Numbered from the stretch's first letter, positions 12,210 to 25,317 are shown. The stretch is 64,000 nucleotides of DNA from Cryptomeria japonica (GCF_030272615.1 NC_081411.1:158450471-158514470), one strand, 5' to 3'. Numbers and translations: made by a program. The notes: a model not told the origin generated them from the sequence alone.

Positions 12210-13888
12210 ATGTCTAATTATTAGTGCTATAATGGTAATATGTCTTTCCATTCACCATTTCATGAAAATATTGTGCCTACGTACTTTTGTCAAGCATATC
12301 ATGTTGAGGATGCTACAAGTTTCATTCAAAATGACATTGTAGCTATAGATTACTAACATTCTCATCACGTTTTCCCTCCCATCCCTGCTCATTCTCATTA
12401 TTAGCCAATAGATTATCAAAATCAACCTCAAGAAGAGGGTTTTTATGCCAACCATCATGATTATTCTCATAATCCACCTCAAGAGAACCCTTACCAGAAT
12501 GTGTTGGATATGATCCAACAATTTGATTGCATGTTGTGGGATCTGAGCTAAAGTATTGATTATATGAGGCTTAATTATATTAGTAAAGTGTTCTCACATT
12601 TATATGGGATATTGGTTGACATCAAGAAGTAGAAAAAAGGGTCATTATGTAGCAACAAGAAATGGATGAACAAGCCTATTTTCATGGTCAAGAGTATAAC
12701 ATGCAGAGGATGTAGTTTGAAGAAGGTCTTGAAGGGGAGATAGTTGTTAGGAAGGAGCAAATAAAGTTTTTGTCTACTCGGGTGCAAGGAAGTCATGCTT
12801 ACTCAGAGTATCAATGCCAACTACATAAGGAGAATTTTGAAAAACAAGAAGCTAATGCAAAAGAGGAATAGATTCAAGCAAATCCTACTATTCTAGAGTA
12901 GCCTATTCAAGAAAAGAAGGGTGATGAAGTAAAAAGGTTGTTGCAGAGGTCCAACCTTTATCTTGGATAGATGAGTTAACTGCTTTTTTGACAAGGATGA
13001 ATATTCAAAGCAACAAGAAGATATCATATCATATAGTGTGGTGAGTTGCTGACCAATGGTCAATAACAAGACAATAGAGTATTAGTCTTGGAAGAACAAC
13101 ATAAAATTGAACCAAACACCTTCTTCCAGGATATGAGCTTTGATAAAGATAATGTTGAGCTTTATGAAGAGATGTGTACAAATATAATTGGACAGTTTTA
13201 TTCAATATTGGATGATGAAGAGCTAGACCTATTAGAGGTTGATAGACATGATGGACTAGAACAATAGGTTCACAAGCTTGAGCAACTACTAAGGTAACAA
13301 GAGGAGTATGGACTTGATGGAGAGGAGTTCATTCTCTCATGTCAAGAAAATTCTCATGAAGATGATTCAGAAGACCTTAGCCAATCGAAGGAGCTTCCTT
13401 TCTTTTGTATAGAAGAGCTTGAGGTTGATTTATTAGATGAAAGCTTGTCAAAGGAGTTAGTCTCATTGTTTGAACATTTGCCTTCCTTCATTGAAGTAGA
13501 AAATCCTAATTTAGAGTGTACCTTTTTGGATGTTAAGGGGGATGTTGAGCATGAACCAATTGTCACTAAGAGCCTTTTCAGAGCTGATAGCTTTGATAAC
13601 TTGTTAGTCACTCTAGTGAAGGAGTATTTTCCATTGACCATGGAGGAGGAATCGAGATTACAACTTATTATGCAAGGTGAACTTGCTTCAAATTCAAAAT
13701 TAGCCACGAAGCAGGACAACCATGAAAAGAAAGAGAAAAGTGAAGCCGCTAGCAGTGGCAGTTCAATTTTTGTTTATTCTAGGGGTTATCCTAATAGATA
13801 TTTAGCTAGTTTGGAGGCCGTTGAAATAATAGATGTCATGATTACACCCAAGCATGAGGATTCCATTGAAGAAAAAATTGATTTTTGA
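12210..13888 (+). pseudogene. Gag-like ORF of element B
   Basis: A broken coding region of about 560 codons. The likely start is ATG at 12210. The N-terminal part is rich in His, Pro, Gln and Tyr (for example DYSHNPPQENPYQNVLDMIQ near 12451-12510); a Glu/Gln/Lys-rich middle follows (QEMDEQAYFHGQEYNMQR near 12665), then an open 147-codon frame at 13445-13888 with an acidic C-terminus. Most in-frame stops in the first two thirds are TAG or TAA at positions where Gln fits, plus at least one frameshift near 12630. No zinc knuckle, protease, RT or integrase is seen. It occupies the place of gag between PBS and 3' LTR, but homology to gag is not established. Confidence 0.5.
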
Positions 13889-14675
13889 GTTGCAGCTGAA
13901 AGTGGTCAAGTTCAGCTCACTTGTCTAGTCCAGGACACTAATAGGCATCATCAAAATCGAGGAGTAAGTGAGCCTATCTACATCTTGCATGAAGAACTTG
14001 AACAATCTATTGAATATATTCTTGTGTTTCATATATTTTTATCAATGTATAACCATGTAATGCATCAGTTGTTGATTATAAAGGGGTGTTATTTTGCAAA
14101 ACCAGTCAATGGTTTTGTTTGACCAGTTTATTTGCTGGTTAGGGTAGGTCAGTATAGGTTTTTTTAGTTGTAGTTTATTTTCCATAAGTGTTGTCCAACA
14201 CAGTTAGTAGTCTAGGTTTCTTTGTCTTGTTTTCTTAGGTCTCCAAGGTTTTTCTGTATGGCAGTGATAGGGTTTTGTTCAAAATTGTACTGTTGGCATT
14301 CCTCATTAATTGGTTCAACATACATATACCATTTATGACAATAAGACTTATGTTTTACTCTCACAAATTATACATCCATATCCAATTAGTTAGTGAACAT
14401 GGAAGTAGCCCATAAAGGGAGTTGTTTTGAGTCAGATTAGTGCAGGAGATAACTCTCATTATCTTATCAAGTGCATATCTACAATCCATGATAGTAAAGT
14501 CTCATACTTCACTATCATAAATTATAAACCTGTACTTAAATAAACTAGAAAGGGTTATTTTATGCACTAAGTTGTGTTTCAATCATAATTGCTAGGTGAC
14601 TATGTGCCCATTAAATGGATAAGGCTACTAGTTTTGATGTTTAGCAGGAAAACATTCAGCAGAAATCACCAAAAA
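13889..14675 (+). other. 3' noncoding region of element B
   Basis: About 790 bp between the end of the B ORF and the 3' LTR. No gene, repeat array or RNA seen. It ends with CACCAAAAA immediately before the LTR start, in the place of the polypurine tract. Confidence 0.5.
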
Positions 14676-15110
14676 TGTTACCAAATTTTTACGTAGAGGC
14701 TCAATCAAGTAGAGCCACTAAGTTTTTTAAACAAATGGTACATTTATATAACCTTCTATAATACATTTAGTCATACAAATGAAATAATTTTATAATATTA
14801 CATGGATATAAATCATTGCATTCATGCAAGTGAACGAAACATAAAAGATTATGCAATCTTTTGAAAAAAAAAATATAATTCTTATCGACTAAAATTAAAT
14901 ACATATGTATCATACAACAAGTTGTGAGACTGAATTTTCTCATTTGATACAAATAAGAACTAAAATACACATGCATGAGCAAACGTGGAAAGGGAAAAAA
15001 TAAGCATGTAGAAAAGGTAACCAATTATTTCCTGATTGACTGGTATTGTTGGTTTGATCTGCCCCTGATTGTCTTGCCTTTCTTTACTAGCCCCTTGGTC
15101 TTTAGATGTC
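14676..15110 (+). repeat. 3' LTR of element B, first part
   Basis: Begins TGTTACCAAA, matching the G 3' LTR start at 62213. It is interrupted at 15110/15111 by element C and resumes at 25318. No coding content. Confidence 0.65.
15106..15110. repeat. Target site duplication of element C, left copy
   Basis: ATGTC just before the C LTR; the right copy at 25318-25322 reads ATGCC, one transition different. Confidence 0.7.
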
Positions 15111-16347
15111 CGATGAACATATAAAGCATTGAGGGGGGGGGTGAATCAGTGCAAGTAAAAACAATACAAATCTGATTATCAATCTCAACACCTTAAAACT
15201 CAATAGGCATATAAGAAATAACACCAAGTATGCAATCACCACATAAAGCATAAACCACATGACACAAGAGTTTATACATGGAAAACCTAAATGGGAAAAA
15301 GAATGGTGGGAGTAGGTACCCACAAAGATCCACTATCTGCAATATAGAGATGTGATCAATTAAGGTCTACAACATCTGGTTAGAAGTGTCTAAGCCTGAT
15401 TAAGAGCTATACAATAAGGCCTAGGAGGACCAACCCTATTAGGAGCTACCCAAGTTACTAGAATTTTCAAACACAAGTTAATGTGTCACCTTGTTAGAGG
15501 ATTTAATGATTAGACTTGTTAGGATCCGACTGCACCTTGTTAGGAGTGACCTCGTGAGAGGATTTTCTTGCTGCAACTATTAGGGAGACAACAAGTACAA
15601 GTGATCTCAATATAACACCTTCACTATCTAATAAGATCCACTTCAGAACATTACAACATCACATAAACTTCATCTCTAAATTCCTCTGATCACCGCACTA
15701 TCAGAAATACAAAATTCGCTAATGATTTCTCACACATTAAAGCTCATACTCATATATATCTTCATACCTCATCACACATCTTAAAAACATTAATAGGTCA
15801 ACTAGAAACTTGTTACAATTCCCTAGGTTCAATGTATCTAGAAAATCTTGCAATGCATGCCTTAGTTATGTTGGGCACCGACATAAAAAATCTAATTCTG
15901 TGTCATTTTACAAATCTGGGTGATTTTCATTACCGGTTAAGTCTCAATCAGAATACTTGCACTGTCAATCAAATCTCATTCATCTGATCGAATCTGCACA
16001 TGCGGTCATGAACATGACTTCATCTACCAGTCTTCATTGCTGCTGCAAAAGTGCATCATCTCATTCTTCATAGATTTCTTGTACCGGTTGTTGGAATATA
16101 ATACTATATGTCTTTTATCGATTAAAGTCCTAGTTACCAGTTCTAATAAAACTGTCTTTGCTTACCAGTTAAGCCTTGCTCATTGACCTATAGGACTTAC
16201 ATGACTGTACAAATATACTTGCCATCACTGACAACATACAACATAGTCATCAAACAACATTCTAATCTCTTTACAAAATAGACTTGTATCGGTTGCATCA
16301 AGCAAACAAACAATTACCGATTAAGATCAAATGATAAAATGCCAACA
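15111..16347 (-). repeat. 3' LTR of element C
   Basis: 1,237 bp. Minus-strand ends are TGTTGGCATT... and ...GTTCATCG (the other copy ends CATCA). It closely matches 24069-25317. It contains a G-run near 15134 and scattered TACCGGTT-like motifs. Confidence 0.9.
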
Positions 16348-16362
16348 ATGTCCCCCTTTGGC
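16348..16362 (-). other. Polypurine tract of element C
   Basis: Minus strand GCCAAAGGGGGACAT directly next to the 3' LTR, the expected plus-strand primer position. Confidence 0.75.
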
Positions 16363-16611
16363 ATTGATGGAAACACTTAGGAAAAAAATTGTCAACTAAG
16401 TGTGCAAGACAAAAATTGACTATATAACATGTACTCCCCCTTAGCAATTACTCCTATTAGTCCTCCTTTACATTACATACAAAATTTTGACTAAATCTTA
16501 CTATTACTCCCTCTTTGATAGCAATCCCAAATAAAGAAGTAAAATACATGAAAGATATATACATCTTACATCAAAATTTGCATCAGAGAATATATATAAG
16601 TCATAAAGTCT
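16363..16611 (-). other. 3' untranslated stretch of element C
   Basis: Short AT-rich segment between ORF2 and the polypurine tract; nothing else recognised. Confidence 0.5.
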
Positions 16612-18904
16612 TTACAAAGCAATTTTAGAAAAAGTGTCACTGAAATGAAATTTCAACTATTTGAGATCATTATCCCATGTCTCTAACAATGTGTTAGTAA
16701 TCTTAGCATGTGTCTTTATCTACCCTGCTAATTCCTCCATTGCATCAATTGTGCTCATCTTGGGTGTAGCCCAAATAGCCTTCGAATCCTTGTATTCTTG
16801 TTGTAAAATTTCAACTTTAGGAATCAGTTGAGTCTGGAGCTCCTTCAATGATCTTATCCATTTGACCTGCTCATGTTCATACATCTCAAGTTTGTGGTAT
16901 AATTCTACAACTGATCTACCAAAAAGAATAGCTGAGTCATTCAGGGGTCTAAATATTTCACTCAAGATTTCAATTTATTTCTTAGCATCTTCCCTTTTCT
17001 CCTTCAAGTCAACAGAAAACATTGAAAACTTTGAAATAGTAGCCAAAATATTTCCTCCAGTTTCTAGTGTATTCTTCAAAAAGTATTTATTAACCATTAG
17101 TGGTACCTTACCTTTATCTATCTCAAACATTAGGAGTTCTGTCCTTTTCTTTTTGTAATCCTTTTCAACTGATATATATGTTGCATCTTCAAAAGTCCTG
17201 AGTTGATCTCCGGCATCGGTAACCAACTTTCCAAGTTTGTCAATGGGAGTGACAAAAATTTCAGTATTTAGTCTCTAGTAGGAGACTAGACAAAATATCA
17301 ACTACTATCTTGATTGTCTCTACCTCTTTGTTGTTCCTTCATTCTCTTCTTTTGAGCTCTAGATTGTATTGTTGTTGCAATCTCCATTAATTGAGAACAA
17401 CTCAGATTGTCGATATCAATAGGTCATTTAATGCTCACGAAGTCATCATCATCATCATCAATTATTTTCTTCTCCTTTGACTCCTTTTTCTCTGCCTTTT
17501 CTTTCTTTGTCTTCTCCTTCACAGTCTTATCTTCTTTTGTCTTCTCTTCCTCAGTGGTATCCTTGACCGATGGTGGTTGAGTTTCCACACTTTGTTCATT
17601 TATTGGTACTTCCTCATCAATCTTTTCCTTTTGACTGTTAGCAATATCTACATTTACACTTACCGATGGGTTTTGAGTATCAGTAGGTTGTTCATTCACT
17701 AGTGGCTCATCAGAGCTCTTTTATTCAATTTTCTTCTCCACTTGTTCCTCTTATTGCTCATATTATTCAAACATTTGAAAATCAACATCAAATACATCTA
17801 TATTATCAATAGCATTATCAACATTGTCCTTATTAACATTCGTGTTAATCTCTTCTTGGATCTAAAATGATGCCTTTGCATTAACCTTTATCTGTTCAAT
17901 TTATTCTTCACTTTCTTTTGGTTGAAAGTACTTAAAGATGTAATCAATGAATTCTTTGTCTTGGCTAATGGCAGCCTGCCACCTTGCATCAATAAGATTA
18001 TACAAAGAATTTGGAATCTTTCCTTGTAGCTCAATAAGGGCTCTACTAAGTTTATTCATACTAAAGATGACTACATCTTCAATCTCCCTTTGTTGACTCT
18101 CAGATAAATGAATAAACAATGTATTCAAACCTTTGTATATCCCATAATACTTAATTATTTGAACCATCCTATTGAAAGAGTCTTATAATGTAAATGGTTT
18201 CTTAGGTGATTTTCCCTTACCGGTTGCCTTAGACTTCTTAACACTTGTTCTAAGTTCTCTTTTGTGCTCAACTGATTTACTAGCCTCTTCATCATTTGCC
18301 AGTTTGTGGGCTTGTTTCTTCTTCCTCTTTTTGGTTTGTATTGGTGCAGTAGGTGGATCAACAGTTTTTTACTTCCTCCAGAACTCAATTTTAGATGGTT
18401 TCCCTCTTTGTGATTTGGCCAGTTTGTCTTCTTCTCTACTACTTTGGCTATTGCAGCTCTAGTCTTACCAGTAGGGGTACTAGTAGGGGTACCTGTAGGT
18501 ACACTTGATGCTTCACCTTTCTTTGTTGCATGCTTTTCTCTTACTGCTGCTATCTATTCTTTTGTAAATCATGCCTTCTTAGCGAATGCTTCTACCTCCT
18601 TCCTTATCTTCTTAGAAATTACTGGTCTTTGTAGCTCATAGTGGACTTGTAGTGATTTTTCTTTGTATATCCCAAATCTCTCTGTAGTGGTACTCGCCAG
18701 TTTCTCTAATAGACGATTAACATAAGCAATGAGTAGATCCTTGTCTACCTCATATCCCATAGGTAATACCCGTGTATTTCTAGGGATAACTACTTCCATC
18801 ATACATGTATCTGTATCCACCATGAAATAGATTTTCTTCTCATACCGGTTGACTACTTCTGTCGGTATATGCTCTCTAGCATGCATTTTCTTTTGAAATT
18901 TCTT

Positions 18905-18909
18905 GAAGT
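18905..18909. repeat. Target site duplication of D, left copy
   Basis: GAAGT, identical to 21493-21497 on the other side of D. Confidence 0.9.
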
Positions 18910-21492
18910 TGTTAGATACAATGCACCACTAAGAGGGGGGTGAATCTGTGGTTCTCAATCTTTTCCCTTTAACTATCCTATGTGTGTATACTGGTTATCA
19001 GATCTAACTCAATGCAGACTTACCAGATAGTGGGGAGACTAATCACAAATGCACTCACACAAAAAGGGACATCACATAACACTAGCATAGACGAGGAAAA
19101 CCCAAGATGGGAAAAAAATCAATGAGAAATGTTTCTGGAGACTACTACTCCAATGCAGCCTCACAATGAATCTTTGATTACAATGTCTAAGGAACCAACC
19201 CAAGGAGCACCAACCCAAGAAGCACCAACCCAATGAGCTACAACCTCTGCACCGAGCTACAAATCAGTGAATACAAAACATAATCATTTACAAATTAATA
19301 ACCTTGTTACAAATGGATTTTGTAACACTTCTGCAAATCTCTTTGTTGGATCTCTTGTCCAATTCACTACCTGTTCTCTCTCTGTCAGTTTTCTCTGCTA
19401 GTTTCCTCTTCTCTCAACTGCTTTGTTTCTCTCCAGCACCGGTCTTAATAACTCAATTAGATATCTACCATTTGATTCTTTCCGGTCCTTTGTTTCCCTT
19501 CTCGGCAATCTGCTATGGCTCTTCTCTATCAATTTAGTCACCACCAGTATACTTCTCTCATGAACTCACTTGCAGACTACCAGTTCCTCACTATTTCTGA
19601 TTGATCCTTTCAACCTGATTCTCTCTTACACTTAGTCTCTCTTCTGATACATGTTGACTACTTGACTGATCTTTCCTCAAATACAACAACACTCTCTCAT
19701 TCAGTAGCTTGTCAATTGCTTTAACCTCACCAATTAAACCTTTGCCAACACCTATTACCAGTTGTCTCCCTATTGCTCGATCTCTATGATCCTCTATAGA
19801 TATCACACTTCATCTACTTCTCTATTCGGCCTTGTGCATCACTTGGTAGCATCTCTTTTTGAGGCATCATCAAATCTGTCTTTTTCCTGCATATTTGTAC
19901 TCAAACATTCCTACCAAAAGTAACATTCAAACTTGGCACCTTCGGGTTTCTTCCACTGATCACAAGGCACATGAAATCTAATCAAATCTCATTTTACCTA
20001 AGCTCCAAGACAACTATCCGCATATCATTGCCATTAACACACCTTCCAATACATGCCTTCCATCTTTAGCAATCTGCATTCAATTTGTCGGCTCATCTTT
20101 TGGTCAATCACTATAAATGGTTTGATGGTTTGCTTCACCTACTTTGATCTGTATTCATACATCCTATATTGATCAGTGCACTCCATGGATCCAATTTAAT
20201 AAGTCTTGCATCGAGCCACAACCCCTCTATAACTTGACCCACAAAAGTCATAGTCAATATTAAATGTCGATAAAATCTGCAACATCCTCACCATCATGAC
20301 ACTTCACCAACTTCTACAAGATTTCCACTTCAACTCCACGTGGCATCCTTGTCAGTATCCATCTCAGCTTAGACCTTTGTGTCGGTTCAAATAGGATAAC
20401 TAACCAAACACACAACCAGTGTATGCTTCATACTATCAGTCCCTCTTTACCTACTAGTTAACCTTCTTGCCTTCTCCTTCCTTGTGTTGGTGGATCTTGT
20501 CAGCCTAGTCACCAACCATGTTGGTCTTTAGTAGCTCTCTTGAAGGACACATCATGTGCATCTTCAACAGACTAAGAGCACTTCACCTTTGTCTCTCTGT
20601 CCACTCGGCAGTATGCCGATATTCTCCTTGTTTACCAATTTGCATGTTTTTGCCTTCATACCGGTAGTGTTCATGATATCTTCATGCCAACTTTCTCCAT
20701 CCATTTTGCATCTATGGGAACACCACTTTCCATCTGCATACTAGTAACTCCATGTGTGCAACTACAGAGCCTCATTTTCATTTGACTGGTTCTCTTCTCA
20801 ACTAGTTTTCCAAGGAGGCAAACTCACCATCTTAACTCTTCCTTTTCTGCCTTGGTAGCACACCATGTCTTCTCATGCTGAACTGGTGCACATCTCTAAA
20901 CATATCCTATAGAGGCTTCCACATCTTCTACATTAGTCATCTAGTCTATGCATCCAATCTCCTACCTCTGCTTACTTAGACTATCTTATCTCAGAGAGTA
21001 ATGATGTATGCCAAGAAAAATGGGATAAACAAGGAATTACCACTAACTGGTGGGAAGGGATCTATGTCACCTACTAGTATTAATGTGACATCCCTGAGGA
21101 TTAGATGCATCATCAACTTGACATATGGCTAGGTAGCTTTCCCATATGCCATTCTTGCTTACTAAAGCAACACATTCTCTATCACTCTTCTCTTCATCTT
21201 GTGGGAGTCTTGTTGTATAACATCCAACTCTTACAAGTGGAATGCACATGCTTCACCTCTATTGTTGGTGTGATTCTTGTAACATTCCAACTGGAAACCA
21301 CTCAAACCCACCACATAATTACCGGTCATCATACCATATCGATCTCCAATACATGTCAACAACACATTCCAACATTGACTTGTGTACCGGTAACCTGCAA
21401 TACTTGGCTGACATCAATGTCACCAATACACTTCAGTCTCCCACACTGATTATGCTATACCAGTTGACATCAATGACAACACAATGCCAATA
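18910..21492 (-). mobile_element. Solo LTR D (same family as element E)
   Basis: 2,583 bp starting TGTTAGATACAATGCACC and ending ACACAATGCCAATA on the plus strand, flanked by perfect 5-bp GAAGT repeats. It aligns end to end with the LTR of E at 32633-35165. The lack of an internal region points to recombination between the two LTRs of a former full element. Removing it with one GAAGT restores the C ORF2 frame, which confirms the boundaries. Short open frames inside are not genes. It contains a small CACCAACCCAAGGAG-type repeat at 19195-19250. Confidence 0.92.
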
Positions 21493-21497
21493 GAAGT
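21493..21497. repeat. Target site duplication of D, right copy
   Basis: GAAGT, perfect copy of 18905-18909. Confidence 0.9.
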
Positions 21498-22416
21498 AGC
21501 CCCATGAAATATTATCAAACTTATCCTTCAACATCCTAATGTTGTTCTTCATCTGTAGTAGTGCAGGGGTACCTTCAATCCACTAAACATCTCTAATACT
21601 GGGGAAATGATTTTGGAAATAGAAGTACGATCCCAAAATCAATTGTCCAAATTTGAACCTTAGCTTCTTGTCTTTCTTCACAGCGTCTAGATTCACCATT
21701 AGTTGACTTCTTAGTGCCTTTGCCAAATCATAGTCAACACTCTCTTTTACCATCCAGTAGGCAGTATGAATAGTTGCTGTCGATATGTTGTTCATTCTAC
21801 TTGAATAGTAAATCGTGTACTCGATCACCATGGACGCATATTTCATAGTTGCATCATTGATGTTGTTTACTATCATGGATCTATAATCTCATCTTGATCC
21901 TACCAAGTTATCAACATTATTCTTGGGTACTGATCTTAGTAAGGGTACTTCACCAGTTGAGCAAAATTCGGTTACTACATGGATGACTTCCTTGGTTATT
22001 TTATGTGGTTGATCCAACTACATAAATTGATCATGAATGTGACTCAAAACAAATCTAACTATCTGATTATCAAAATCATTAATGAAGTTGACTACATGAT
22101 GGAACCCTTTCTTGGTGACACTCTTAAACTGTTCTTTCAGAATACCCTTGTTATCACACAATGATCTATACTATTCATAAATAACTTATACACCCATGTC
22201 CTCCAGTTTGCTGTGATAAAATGATTTGGCATCCTCAACATGCAAAACTCCATATGGTACACTAGATAGGGTACCAAAAGGGTCTATTTCCTCTGATTTA
22301 AAAGGATATCATTTAAACTCCAGTCATGGTCTCTCAGTCACATCAATAAGATGTGGATAGGGTTTCACACCGCGAAAACCTTCAATGCTCGATCACCTCA
22401 GGTCTCTGTTAAACAT

Positions 22417-22677
22417 GCTAAATGTTGCAATCAAAAACTTTCTCTACTCTTCTAGCTCCCCAAATTCTCTCAAGATCACAATGTGACAAATGAAATTAAA
22501 AATATTCTATTTATTTGTCCTCTAACTACTACATTAAATGCTTTAACTGACAAAAACCTAAAACACCTTAAAACACTCTTAAGCATATTACTGGTATCTA
22601 AAACTCAATGATATTTACTAGTTATGATTCAAAAAGAATTATAAACATCACAATGCATATGAATATGTAGATTTAAC
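22417..22677 (-). other. Spacer between gag and ORF2 of element C
   Basis: About 260 bp, AT-rich, no open frame on the minus strand. It separates the gag stop from the ORF2 start. No intron signal or frameshift site recognised. Confidence 0.5.
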
Positions 22678-23992
22678 TTACAGTTTTTCATCTAGGGGTT
22701 CATCTCAAGATTTGACATTATGTACACCCCAAGTTGTAGAAACAACTTAGTTTGTCGATGATGGATTCTGCACACTAGGTGAAGAATTTGATTCCTCAGA
22801 TGTTTTGTTATCACTCTTCTTCTTCCAGGTTCTATTCATCTTAGCTATGGTTTCTTCAATATAAACTTTTTGCTTTCCTTTTCAGTCTGCAGGATGATTC
22901 ATAGGTTGGTTCTTCTGTGTTCTGCAAAACTTAGCAATGTGTCTCAGTTTGTTACAATGATAACATGTCATTACTGCGGTTCTCCATGGTCCTGTATTGC
23001 CTCTACCTATCCTTCTTCCATAGTTCATTACCACATGTCCAAAGTTTTGTAGTTGAACAAATCACATTGATTCTTTTCTACATCTCATAAGGACTAGACC
23101 TGTTAACATAGGGTCTTTGCCAATTAGTGCTTCTCCAATCATTGAAATTCCTTCTCCAATAATCAACAATTCTTGGATTCATATGAGGTGTTGGATAATT
23201 AGCTCCATACCTGCATTCAATAGATCTATGCCTATACATGTTGCAAGTATAACAGTAACCTTCAAATTTTCTAGGCACATATCTAGTATTAGGTCTATAA
23301 CTAGTATTAGCATCAGATCTTCTTCTACAAACATTAGTAGTATGTCCTAGTTTATGAAAATTAAAACAAATAGGTTTGTAATCTTTCTTACTGGTAGGTT
23401 TCTGAGCATTAGGAGCCGATTTACCTTAATGCATGTTGCTCTTGGTACTGAAAGGTTCTTCTTTCTCAAATGTATTGTATCCTAGCCTTGATGTATCGAC
23501 GTTCATCCTTTGAGATTAGATCTGTTCATTCAACATGGTAGAACTCTTGTTGAATTTTGTGAGCTTCTCATTAGATTCTACAATCTCTTTAGTAAGATCT
23601 TCATTTTGTTTCATAAGAGTCTCTCTAAGAGACATTGCCATATCAAGATCTGATTTGATTTCTTCTTCCTCTTCTTTCTCCTCATTCCAGTGTGCATAAA
23701 GAGTACCATTCTCCTGATTTATCTTAAAGATCTCATGATCTTTCTCTTTGATCTTATCTTTAGCTACCCTCCTAGCTTCAAGTTCTTGACTCATCTGGAC
23801 TGTAAGGGCTTCAAGTTCTCTCCTCAAATTAAGTTTATCACCATTTAGTTTCTCCACTTCCTCAACCAATGCATTTGTGTTTGCTTCATTAGCAGAGCCG
23901 CTTTCATTGATCTCCAACAATTGTTCAGTCAGTTCCTTCCTTTTAGCTAGTGATGTCTTGTACTTGCCTCTTAAGGTTTCTAGTACTTCCAA
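22678..23992 (-). pseudogene. Gag-like protein of element C with coiled coil and zinc knuckles
   Basis: Starts at ATG 23990-23992 and ends with TAA at 22678-22680. The first 158 codons are open and predict a long coiled coil (KLNLRRELEALTVQMSQELE and a Glu-rich run). After an in-frame TAA come three CCHC-type knuckles: a degenerate one near 23370 in which the second Cys is Phe (CFNFHKLGHTTNVC), one near 23255 (CYTCNMYRHRSIEC), and one near 22960 (CYHCNKLRHIAKFC) in a shifted frame. These would bind element RNA in the particle. The usual copia gag N-terminal domain seen in E is absent, so C may be truncated at the 5' end of gag. Stops are mainly of the CAA/CAG to TAA/TAG kind. Confidence 0.75.
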
Positions 23993-24053
23993 GTGGCTAG
24001 GCCTTCCTTAGGATTATAGATCCCTTCTAAGTGGCTAGGCCTTAAGGAAGTTT

Positions 24054-24066
24054 GGTTGTCATACCA
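24054..24066 (-). other. Primer binding site of element C
   Basis: Minus strand TGGTATGACAACC, two bases from the LTR. It resembles the initiator-Met site TGGTATCAGAGCC with several changes. Confidence 0.65.
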
Positions 24067-24068
24067 AT

Positions 24069-25317
24069 TGATGAACTTATAAGGAATTGAGAAGGGGGGG
24101 TGAATCACTGCAAGTAAAAATAATACAAATCTAATTATCAATTTCACCAACTTAAAAATCAATAGGTATATAAGAAATAACAAGTATGCAATCACCACAT
24201 AAAGCATAAACCACATGACACAAGAGTTAATACATGGAAAACCCAAATGGGAAAAACCATGGTGGGAGTAGGTACCCACAAAGATCCACTATCTATAGTA
24301 TAGAGATCTTACCGGTTAAGGTCTACAACACCCAGTTAGGGGCACACCCGGTTAGAAGTGTCTAAGCCTAGTTAAGAGCTATAAAATAAGGCATATAAGA
24401 ACTAGCCCTATTAGGAGCTACCCAAGTTACTAGGATTTGCAAACAGAAGTTAATGTGTCACCTAGTTAGAGGATTTAATGATCAAACCTGTTAGGATCCG
24501 ACTGCACCCTATTAGGAATGACCTTGTGAGAGGATTTTCTTGCTGCAACTATCAGGGAGACAAGTACAAATGATCTTAGTTTAAAACCTTCACTGTCTAA
24601 TAAGATCCACTTCAGAACATTACAACATCACATAAACTTCATCTCCAAATTCCTCTAATCACCGTACTATCAGAAATACAAAATTTGCTAATGATTTCTC
24701 ACACATTCAAGCTCATACTCATATATAGCTTCATACCTCATCACACATCTTAAAAACATTACTAGGTTAGCTAGAACCCTATTACAATTCCCTAGGTTTA
24801 ATGTATCTAGACAATATTGCAATGCATGCCTTATTTTTGTCGATGATCGACATAACAAATCTAATTTTGTGTTGTTTTACCGATCTGAGTGATTTTCATC
24901 GCTACCAATTAAGTCTCGGTTAGAATACCTACTCTGTTAATTAGATCGTGTTCATCTGATCGAATCTTCACATGCGGTCATGAATGTGACTTCATCTACC
25001 AGTCTTCATTGTTGCAACAAAACCACATCATCTCATTATTCATAGATTTCCTATACTGGTTGTCAGAATATAATATTGTCTATCTTTTACTGGTTAAAGT
25101 CCTAATTACCGGTTCTGATAAAACTATCTCTGCTTACCTGTTAAGCCTTTTTGGTTGACCTATGGGACTTAGATGAATGTATAAACATAGTTTCCATCAA
25201 TGAAAATATACAACATAGTCATCAAACAACAATCTAATCTCTTTACAAAACAAACATGTACCGGTTGCATCAAGCAAACAAAAAAAATGGTTAAGATCAA
25301 ATGATCAAATGCCAACA
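24069..25317 (-). repeat. 5' LTR of element C
   Basis: 1,249 bp with intact TG...CA-type ends (plus strand TGATGAAC... to ...AATGCCAACA). It pairs with 15111-16347. It contains at least six TACYGGTT or close variants between 24311 and 25270. Confidence 0.9.

Larger units (their letters stand above)
16612..22416 (-). pseudogene. ORF2 of element C: about 1,070-codon unknown protein, interrupted by solo LTR D
   Basis: Coding sequence in 22416-21498 and 18909-16612, split by D. The probable start is the ATG at 22414-22416 (MFNRDLR) and the stop a TAA at 16612-16614. The N-terminal half is a mixed globular sequence (IDPFGTLSSVPYGVLHVEDA, then VDYDLAKALRSQLMVNLDAV and the FGQLILGSYFYFQNHFPSI segment). 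The second half has a basic, Thr/Pro-rich linker, a Glu/Lys-rich low-complexity block ending in a run of six Asp near 17442, and a C-terminal helical segment (SVVELYHKLEMYEHEQVKWI). Stops are TAG, TGA or TAA at sites consistent with original Gln or Arg codons, plus frameshifts near 18500 and 17290. There is no match to RT, integrase, protease or RNase H. Function unknown; it follows gag where pol normally sits. Confidence 0.6.
15111..25317 (-). mobile_element. Element C: copia-type non-autonomous retrotransposon with an unknown long ORF
   Basis: Two 1.24 kb LTRs (15111-16347 and 24069-25317), a PBS derived from the initiator-Met type (TGGTATGACAACC on the minus strand, 24054-24066), a polypurine tract at 16348-16362 and a near-perfect TSD. 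The interior is about 5.1 kb once solo LTR D is removed. It encodes a gag-like protein with zinc knuckles (22678-23992) and a long unknown ORF (16612-22416). No reverse transcriptase, RNase H or integrase motif was found on either strand, so movement would require enzymes from another element. It is inserted in the 3' LTR of B. Confidence 0.85.

Noticed and set aside
18155-18641. Plus-strand open frames of 65-96 codons opposite ORF2 of C
   Set aside because: Antisense shadows of ORF2, hydrophobic because they mirror Lys/Glu-rich coding.
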